64,000 bases of DNA from Thraustochytrium sp. TN22 (Eukaryota; Sar; Bigyra; Thraustochytrida; Thraustochytriidae), in contig JABLUY010000173.1 in the NCBI GenBank assembly GCA_013306675.1, positions 18,958 through 82,957 of the forward strand. The letters are read 5' to 3'. The notes below the pieces were generated by a model. The model was not told where the DNA came from. It was given only the letters and a program-made list of their open reading frames with translations, and did no database searches. Positions 57,253-64,000 of the stretch are shown one piece after another (within the stretch, counting starts at the first letter, position 1; each line of letters starts with the position of its first letter). The position numbers and the translations under genes were made by a program.

Positions 57253-58550
57253 CGCCTGCTCGGACGGTCTGCTAATCTGCCTTCTCGTGCGCTACGCTAC
57301 GCTGCGCTGCGCTGCAACGCAACGCCAGCTGCGCTGCGCTGCGCTGGGCTGCGCCGCGCTGCGCTGCGCTGCTGCGCTCTGCTGCGCTGCGCTGCGCTGC
57401 GCTGCGAAGCCCGGCGGCCGATGAACAGCGGGCGCAGGCGGAGCTCGCCTTGGCCGCGGCTCAGCTGCTCTGGTCGCGCGGTTCAAGGTCTGTCTGTGTC
57501 TGTTTGCGCGAGGACGACGTCAGCCAAGCTGCTGAGCAGGGGGGCGGAGCGGGCCCGCGCGGCGAGCAGGCCGGGCAGGCGGGCGGCAGGAGGCTGCGTG
57601 CGGCCACAGCCTGGGCCCGGTGGCTCTTGCGCCAGGCTGTGCCGCGAGGGCTCGTCTGCGCCGCGCACGGCCGAGCAGAGAGGAGGCGAGGGACGGCGGG
57701 CGGGTCGGTGAGCAGTCGGAGGGCCGCGAGCCGGCAGCGACGCGAGCAGCAGCAGCGCGAGGTGAGGCAGGCAGGCACGCGCCAGCGTGGCGCGGGAGGC
57801 GCCCGCAGGAGGCGCGCGGTACAGCGGGGGAAGGCGAGCGCGCGAGCGCGCGAGCGAGCGAGCGAGCTACGAGCGAGCGCGCTTGTGCAAGAGGCTTGTG
57901 CAGGCGCAGGCTCGCGCGTATGCATACGCGCGATTGTCGCGCGTCGCTGCGGCCAGCTCGCGTGGCACGAGGCGAGGCGGTACGCCGGGAGGTTCGCTTC
58001 GCCTACTACTTGCTCTACCTCGCGGCCCCCCCTTGACGAAGTCATCCTGCCTGTGACGCCCAGTTTTGCTCCCTGCCACGACTAGCTAGGCTAGTACCCC
58101 GAGCGCCAGGAGCTGCAGCGCATCTGGAGCACCGCTCCGAGTCTTGCCAGCCCGCAGGACGCCTCACAGCACGCGCCCGCTCACGCTACCACCGCGTTCC
58201 GCGCAACTCGCGAGCGCCGCCGCTGCCGCCGGCGGGCCCAGGCGGCGCCCCGCCGAGCGCCCGAGCGGCCTCGCCAGCTGGCCAGGTCAAGGCCGGCTCG
58301 CGCGCCCGTCCACGACCGGCGTCCGCCCGCGCGCCGCCGCGCAGGCCGCGCGCTTCTGCTGGATGCGGGTGTCGTCATCGCATGCATTGCCCTCCGCAGA
58401 AGCGCAGAAGGCCGGCCGCGGTGGCGGGCGCACGGCTGGCGCACCCCCCCTGAGCTGCGGCAGCTCGGCTGCCTGCCTGGTTTTGACAGTGAGGGAGCGA
58501 GCAGGCCGTCGTGTCTGTGCGAGTCTTGCTGGCCGGGCCCTCGCGTTGCG

Positions 58551-58650
58551 TTGCCTTGCCTTGCCCCTTGCCTTGGCTTGCCTTGGCTTGCCTTGGCTTG
58601 CCTTGGCTTGCCTTGGCTTGCCTCGCCTTGCCTCGCCTTGCCTTGCCTTG
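58551..58650. repeat. 10-bp minisatellite (CCTTGGCTTG)n
   Basis: Around seven to eight units, perfect in the middle, degrading to CCTCGCCTTG at the 3' side. Not within a gene. Confidence 0.85.
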
Positions 58651-59687
58651 CCTGCGGCCGTTGGTCGCTGCGGCAGGATGGGATGCCGCTGCTTCTCGCA
58701 TGCAGCCATGCGCGCCAACGACGATGCGCTACGCGCTACGCGCGCCGTTGCGCAGTACAGCGCCAGCGCCAGCGGCTGCGCTGCGCTGCGCTGCGCTGCG
58801 CTGCGCTGCGCAGCAAGACTCGGAGACGTACCTTGGCTGGTCGCGGGGCGGGCGCCTAGCGCGAGCGAGATGGTCCAGAACTGATCTCGAAGGCGGATTG
58901 GAGCCGCGCCGACGGCGGCGGCCGCTGCGCCGCTCGCTCGCCGCTGCTGCTTGACGGCGGGTTACCCGCCGGCGCGTCCCACCGCGTCGTGGCCAGGGGC
59001 AAGGTTCTTCCGAGGGGCGGCTCCACGCGCGCAACCCACGCTCTTTCCAGTGGGCCCGGGAGCGGCAGAACTCTGCGCGCGCTGATTGGCCGCCCTTGTG
59101 CCATCGCAGTGGCCCTAGGTGGGGGAGCACGGCGCGCCGGGGAAACCGTCTGGCCACCTCGCCGGAGCCGCACATCCGCATCGTCCCAGCGCATCGCGAT
59201 TCGCGAGCGACAAGGGTAGTAGCTCGCGGCGCGCGCGCAAGTGGCCGAGGCGCCGCCGCCACAGCAGGCCGGTGGTTAAGTCGTTGGACTTGCACAACTT
59301 GTCGTTGCCCAGCCAGACGTCAAGTGTGCCATCGCTAACGGAGCGCGCCGCGGGCGGCTCGTGCTGACGTAGGTCGATGGCTGCACGGGCCCGGGCCGAT
59401 CGATCGACTCGGATCGATCGGTCGAGCGATCGATTGATCGATCGATCATCCATCCGATCGCGGCGCTGACCATCAGGCTGTGACCGGCTTGCCTACCAGG
59501 CCGCAGGCTGCCTGCGACTGCGGACATCATCAGGTTGTCTGAAGCTCAGAAGCTCACGACCCGCGACCGGCCCTCGTTGCAGAAGCGGTGGTGCACTCGG
59601 ACGGCGTCGCCCTTGCCTTGGCCTAGTAGCTCCAGAGGCTCAAGAGAGCCCGAGAGAGAGCTGGTCAGGTAGCTCGTGGCCTCCGCT

Positions 59688-59722
59688 ACGAGCTAGCTGC
59701 TAGCTAGCTCTAGCTAGCTAGC
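59688..59722. repeat. CTAG-rich tract
   Basis: GAGCTAGCTGCTAGCTAGCT-type sequence in gene-free DNA, as at several other intergenic junctions in this window. Confidence 0.8.
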
Positions 59723-60045
59723 AGACTCCGGGACTTCCGCCGTGCAACAGCAAGGCCGACCTACGTGATGGGATACGCAGGTTGTCTGTGAATGTGACAG
59801 AATGAAGCTCAAGGCTTCAAGTTGCGGCCGCCACGCAGTGTCAGTGCCAGCGGCCACTGCTGGGCTGGCTAGCAAGAGCAAGAGCAAGAGCAAGACTGGC
59901 GGCACAAGGCTTGCTGGCCCAGAGGCAGATCCAGCGCGACTCGAGGCTTCAAGTTGTTGAACTCCAACTTTGAAAAATATTGTTTGGTATCGCAGCGTGA
60001 CTCCGACTCGCTCGAAGAGTGCTGTTGATGACCAACGAGGAAAAG

Positions 60046-60909
60046 TCAGGCGGCAAAGTCGAGGAAGGCGTCAAAGAGCTCCTCGCAAAGGTCGCGCACG
60101 GCGGCACACCAATGGCTACGAGAGGTCTGGTAGAGGGCCTCGCTGGCCGCCTTGTGCGTGGCGGGCGAGGCGGCGACAAAGTTGAGGATAATGTGCGGAG
60201 CGCCGAGGATGTCGAGGGTACGACGCACCTGCTGCGCGCTCGGAGAGCGCAACTGGGCGCAGAGCATGCGAAAGAGCGGCGCGGCGGCAGGGCTGCGCGC
60301 AAGCAGATCGCTGTCGCAGAGGTGCAGAAAGGTGTCGACCAGCTCAAGGTAGAGCATGGCGGCGCCGTTGCGCGGCCAGGAGCGCGTCATGCGGAGCATG
60401 ACGCGGCCCCCGGCGCAGACTGGGTAATGCTTGGTGAGCTCAGCCATGCAGCTGTTGAGCAAGGCGGTGGCGGGCGCCGGCAGCCCAACGGCATACAGGC
60501 GGCGCGACTTGTTGAGGAGCAGCAGAAAGGTGTCGGCCAGGTCGCCGGGCGCGCAGGCGGCGACGGCCGCCGGCGAGCGCAGTACCTGCAGGTAGACGCG
60601 CAGCGCGGAGCAGAGCGCGCTCTGCGCCGAGGCGGCGGCCTGCGAGCTCTTGGCCTCCACGGGCAGCGAGCTGTCCACGCCCTCGTACAGGCAGGCACGC
60701 ACGGCACCCAGGAACCGCGGGCCGGCCTCGGGCAGGCGCGCCAACATGCGCGCGGCCGCGTCCATGGCGGCCAGCGTGCTTAGCGCGTCAGCTTCGCGGT
60801 GGTAGGCGTCAAGGGCGGGATCGTCCTGCTGCGGCTCTTCTTGGTCTTGCTGCTCATTTTCGCCGTTGTGATGTTCCTGCTGCTGGTCTTTGTTGTTGGA
60901 CTTGCTGCG

Positions 60910-60959
<50 letters not shown>

Positions 60960-61831
60960 CCTGCCCCGCGGACGAGGACGAGGACGACAGCACGCGACGG
61001 CGCTGCTGAAAGACAGAGCGCACAAGGTGCCTCATGACGAGGCCGGCGAGCTTGTCCGACATGGCCGAGCCCTCGGTGGTCTCCTCGCGCACACAAGCCA
61101 GCAGCGCATCCACCGGGAGCGCTGCGGCGCCGTCATGCTGGCCGCGCGCCACGTCCCGCAGAAGCTGCTCGAGCGCGAGCTTCACGCGCGCGCCCTCCGC
61201 CACTTCGCCCAGGAGCGCCACGCCCGGTGCGCACTCCTGCTCCGGCTGCTCCACGGCCGCGCCCGCCAGCGGCAGAACAACGTCCTCGTCCTCCGCCGCC
61301 TCGTCCTGCACCTCGTCCTGACACGTGCTGTGGCGGTGCCGAGGCAGGACGGCGAACCCGGCGCCTCGCGTGAGGTCCCGGCTGCTGCCGGCCGCCGCCG
61401 GGGGCCCAGCTGCTGCGGCTCCTGCGCGGGCGTCGGCGCCGCGCAAGAAGCCGCGGATGACGGCCGCCACCTCCTCCACGGAGGCGTCGCCGTCCCAGTC
61501 AGTCTCGCCGTCCTCCTCCTCCTCCTGCTCCTCCTCCTCCCCGCCCGCGGCGCCGTCGTTGGCCGCGAGCCCCGTCGCCCCCTCCTCATGCCGATGCCGC
61601 GCAGCGGCAGCAGGGCGTCCGCCGGGAACGGCGAGGCCTGCGCCGAAGACCGCGGGCGCCGGCGCCGCGAGCGCGGCCGGGGCCGCCGCGCCGACACGCA
61701 GCGCGGGCGCCGCGCGGTCCGCGCCCGGCTGGCGCCAGCCCGCGGACTGCGCGCGCTCGTGCTGCGCGCGGCGGCGGCAGTCCTCCCGGTCGGCCCACGG
61801 CTCGCGCAGTGGAAGGAGGTCCTGCTGGTTG

Positions 61832-61870
<39 letters not shown>

Positions 61871-62220
61871 TGCTGCCGCTCGTGCTGCTGCTGCTGCTGC
61901 TCGCGCTGCTGCTGCTGGCGCTGCGGCGACGGCAGGGGCGCGCGTGGGGGCAGCCCCAGGCGGCGCGCGTGGCACGGCGCGCCGAGCTCGACCGCGAGCG
62001 CCACGGCGATGCCGGTCGCGGCGGCGCGGTGCTGCTGCTGGTGCTGAGAATGAAGGCCGCTCGCGATGATGCGCGGTGGCGCCTGGCCGGCGTCGAGCAC
62101 GAAGAGGCCCTCCGACAGGGAGAGCGCGCGCTTGCGGCGGCCCTGCGCGGCCTGGCCCGGGTGCGCGCGCTTGACGCCCGCCGAGGCGCGCTGCAGGTCG
62201 CCGTCCGAGCTCGTAGACAT
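60046..62220 (-). CDS. Helical-repeat protein, possibly PP2A-B56-like, with CAG-repeat tracts
   Basis: 724 residues from the ATG at 62220; an in-frame ATG at 62307 (29 codons earlier) is the alternative. Frames further upstream are noise. The N-terminal half is low complexity with a polyglutamine run (about 120-135), acidic stretches and ETDWDGDASVEEVAAVIRGFL. A polyserine run (about 420-437) follows. The C-terminal half (about 470-724) is alpha-helical with HEAT-like periodicity and ends with LFRMLCAQLRSPSAQQVRRT, ALYQTSRSHWCAAVRDLCEE and LFDAFLDF. The SP-x-x-x-Q-V and LYxxSxSHWxxxVxxL patterns resemble the C-terminal part of PP2A B56 regulatory subunits, but the rest does not clearly match. 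Start and family are both uncertain; the coding frame itself is clear in the C-terminal half. Confidence 0.72.
60911..60958. repeat. (CTG/CAG)n coding repeat, polyserine
   Basis: A long uninterrupted run of CTG units, read as AGC (serine) on the minus strand, inside the helical-repeat gene. Confidence 0.9.
61832..61868. repeat. (CTG/CAG)n coding repeat, polyglutamine
   Basis: The same trinucleotide as the polyserine tract, but in the CAG frame, coding polyglutamine in the same protein. Confidence 0.9.
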
Positions 62221-63950
62221 GCTCCGTGCACGCACCCGCCAGTGCCGCCGCCCTCGCGCCGGGCTGCGCCACAGCCGCCGCCGCCGCGCCAGGCCGGCGT
62301 CCTCCATGGCCCGCTGGCAGGCGCCGCGTGCGTCCGCGCTCCGCGCCTGCACCCAGCCCGGCCGCCCGGCCGCCAGCTCGCGCTGCTCCGCCCCGCTCGC
62401 CGCCCTCCCGCGCCCGCTCAGGCTCGCTCGCGCGCGCCCGGGTCGGGTCGCGCCGCCGGAGTTGCGCGACTGACTGGAGCGATGGAATGGCCAAAGCGAG
62501 GCGAGGCGGCCCACGCGTCGCCCGCCGCCGGCCGCGCCGCCCTGCTGCTGCCCGCTGCCTGCCTGCCTGCGCCTGCCTGCCGCTGCCTGTGCCTGCCTCC
62601 CCGCCGCCGCCCCGCGCGCCGCCGAGCCCGGGCTGCGCGCCGCCGCCGCCGCCCTGCTCCGCGCGCTGCCGCCGCTGCCGCGCCGCTCGGACTCGAGTCT
62701 GCGGCGGCGCTCTCCCCTTCCTCCCCTCCCTTCGACCCGGCAAGCCTTGGCAAGGCAGGCAGGCAGGCCGAAGCGGCGCTCGCCGCTCGCGCTAACTACA
62801 AGCACAGCACGAGTAGTAGTGCTCGCCGCTGGCCCGCTGCTGCCTGCGGGCGCGCCCGGTCGCGCGGGACGGCCGGCGCGCGTCCAGTGCGGCGCCCCCG
62901 CGGCGCGCGCCCGCGGCGGGCCGCAAGTGGGTATAGGCGCGCGCGCAGGGCGGCCCGGCCGCCGCGCCCACTTGCGCCGCGCGCGGACCGCGCTGGCGCG
63001 ACGCGCTATACCGACTGCGGCGCCGCCGCGCGGGGGGGCGCGCTCTGGACGCGCGCAGGCCGTCCCGCCCTCGAAGCCAGACAGAGGGGAACGAGCGGCG
63101 GTGACGCGCGGGTTCCGCCGGAGCCAGAGGTGCCAGCGGTGCCAGGAGTTCCAGACGTGCCAGCGCGCGGCCCGTGCGCCGCGCGCGCACGGCGCACGGA
63201 GGACCCAACGGAATATTGTGGCCTGGCAACGCACAGTGACGGGACAGCCCCTCAGGCTGGGGCCTGCGGCCGCCAGGCTTGCGCGTGCTCTCGCGCTCTC
63301 CAGCGCGCGGCGCGGCGATACCGGCCAGGCGCAGCACCCAGGCTCCCCGCGGCGCCACGCCCCAGTGGCGACGACAGTGCGCGACTTGCCGGTGCTCGCG
63401 CGCAAAACAATCCGAACCAGGGACTGAGTACGTCTGTCCCTGGCCGGAGAACAAGGCCGTGCCGTTGAGGGCGCGTGGGTGCGCTCAGCTTGAGAGGAGC
63501 CGAGCGTCGGCGGGCGGGGCCGGGCGGACGGTGAGAGATTCCTCAAGGAGCTGTGCCATGCTTGGCCTGCACGCTTGCACGCCAGCTCGTGTTGGCTTGC
63601 AGTGGCGCCGAGTGCCAGCCTGTACCGTGCAAGCGAATGGCCAACTTCGATTGCTTGCTTGCCTGCTTTTGCTTGCTTGCGTTGGCTTGCTTTCACTACG
63701 AACGGAAAGCATGGTGCGGTGCGGGGTCATGAAAGTGCAGCCTTGCAAGTGAAGAGATCGGTTTCGGCCGAGCCTCGCCATCGCACACGCCTGGCTGCTG
63801 TCTGTCCTGTCTGTTTGTGTGTCAGGTCCGTGTGTCTGTGCGTCTGCCTGTCTGTGTCATCCTTGCTCGGCTGCGCGGTACTCCGCTCAACTCAGCGGCT
63901 CCCTGCGCATAATCGAGTCGGGCGAGCGTGAGCGCCACCGGCGCGGCGGC

Positions 63951-64000
<50 letters not shown>
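62221..64000. other. Gene-poor right end with terminal (CGG)n tract
   Basis: 1.8 kb, very GC-rich. Long frames on both strands exist only because stops are rare; they are rich in R, A, P and G. CTTG/GCTTG repeats at 63635-63700, GTCTGT repeats at 63800-63860, and a (CGG)n tract from about 63952 to the end. It should hold the promoter of the helical-repeat gene. Confidence 0.5.
63952..64000. repeat. (CGG)n microsatellite at the window edge
   Basis: At least 16 CGG units that continue beyond the window; could be coding (polyalanine, polyglycine or polyarginine) in a gene to the right. Confidence 0.9.

Larger units (their letters stand above)
56880..60045. other. 3.2-kb gene-poor, repeat-rich interval
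   Basis: Contains a CT tract at 57193-57249 (5' side of the CCT gene), GCTGC/GCGCT pentamer runs at 57293-57410, a CCTTGGCTTG 10-bp minisatellite at 58551-58650, GCTGC repeats at 58776-58810, a GATCGATC patch at 59397-59450, and CTAG arrays at 58083-58095 and 59688-59722. Open frames are arginine/alanine-rich and not accepted. An A-box-like TGGTTAAGTCGTTGG near 59273 lacks a matching B box, so no tRNA is called. Confidence 0.5.

Noticed and set aside
57450-58085. 211-codon plus-strand frame in the second gene-poor gap
   Set aside because: Arginine/alanine-rich, no motif, and overlapping frames are equally open.
59255-59345. Possible tRNA near an A-box-like sequence
   Set aside because: No B box, no acceptor-stem complement and no anticodon arm could be built.
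60799-63468. 889-codon plus-strand frame
   Set aside because: Long leucine and arginine runs come from the CTG repeat and GC bias; the minus frame has the helical-repeat pattern.

Overview
This window is nuclear DNA from a GC-rich unicellular eukaryote. Long open frames with strongly GC-ending codons alternate strands every few kb. Three genes are interrupted by GT-AG introns. The products are eukaryotic: the GPI-transamidase subunit GAA1/GPAA1, a three-repeat MYB protein, an ATRX-like SNF2 ATPase, a DPP8/9-type peptidase, a CCT-domain protein, a peroxisomal enoyl-CoA isomerase ending in a PTS1, and a small cytochrome oxidase subunit. Combined with P-T-S-rich stalks, an HPAT-like glycosyltransferase and a WW/SH3 actin-type scaffold, this suggests a heterokont protist, most likely a thraustochytrid (Labyrinthulomycetes). 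That placement is inference from gene content and composition. I see no CRISPR, rRNA, tRNA, prophage or operon-like structure.

Layout. 1-3.6 kb: a GAF/coiled-coil protein running off the left edge and an acidic hypothetical, both minus. 3.6-7.8 kb: a gene-poor, repeat-rich stretch with one faint broken coding trace. 7.8-21.3 kb: MYB3R (+), GPAA1 (-), a BRCT protein (-) divergent from a papain-family protease (+), a charged helical protein (-), a ubiquitin-like tail-anchored protein (-), ECI (-) and a small spliced secreted protein (+). 22.6-33.2 kb: a type I membrane protein (+), DPP8/9 (-), an EF-hand/coiled-coil protein whose frame breaks at a nine-base G/C run (-), a spliced COX7C/Cox8-like gene (-) and a small coiled-coil protein (-). 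34.1-39.8 kb: a spliced mitochondrial CHI-fold protein (+), a small C-terminally anchored protein (-) and an HPAT-like enzyme with a possible beta-gamma-crystallin domain (+). 40.1-50.4 kb: an ATRX-like SNF2 ATPase, a neighbour sharing its C-terminal module, and a P3B (MgtA-type) Mg2+ ATPase, all minus. 50.7-62.3 kb: an alpha/beta hydrolase (+), a WASHC3-motif/WW/SH3 scaffold (+), a CCT protein (-) and a helical-repeat protein (-). The rest is low-complexity DNA, ending in a (CGG)n tract.

Possible functional links. GPAA1 would serve GPI-anchored surface proteins, and the 157-aa spliced protein at 20.6 kb looks like such a substrate. The COX subunit and the CHI-fold protein both point to the mitochondrial inner membrane. 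The most unusual unit is the SNF2 ATPase with the gene 0.7 kb upstream of it (45.4-47.1 kb): they share a C-terminal module of about 150 residues and a similar acidic/hydrophobic end. This suggests a local duplication and perhaps two proteins that meet the same chromatin partner.

Starts are ATG positions. Several long frames extend upstream only through GTG or TTG codons, and those extensions were not used.
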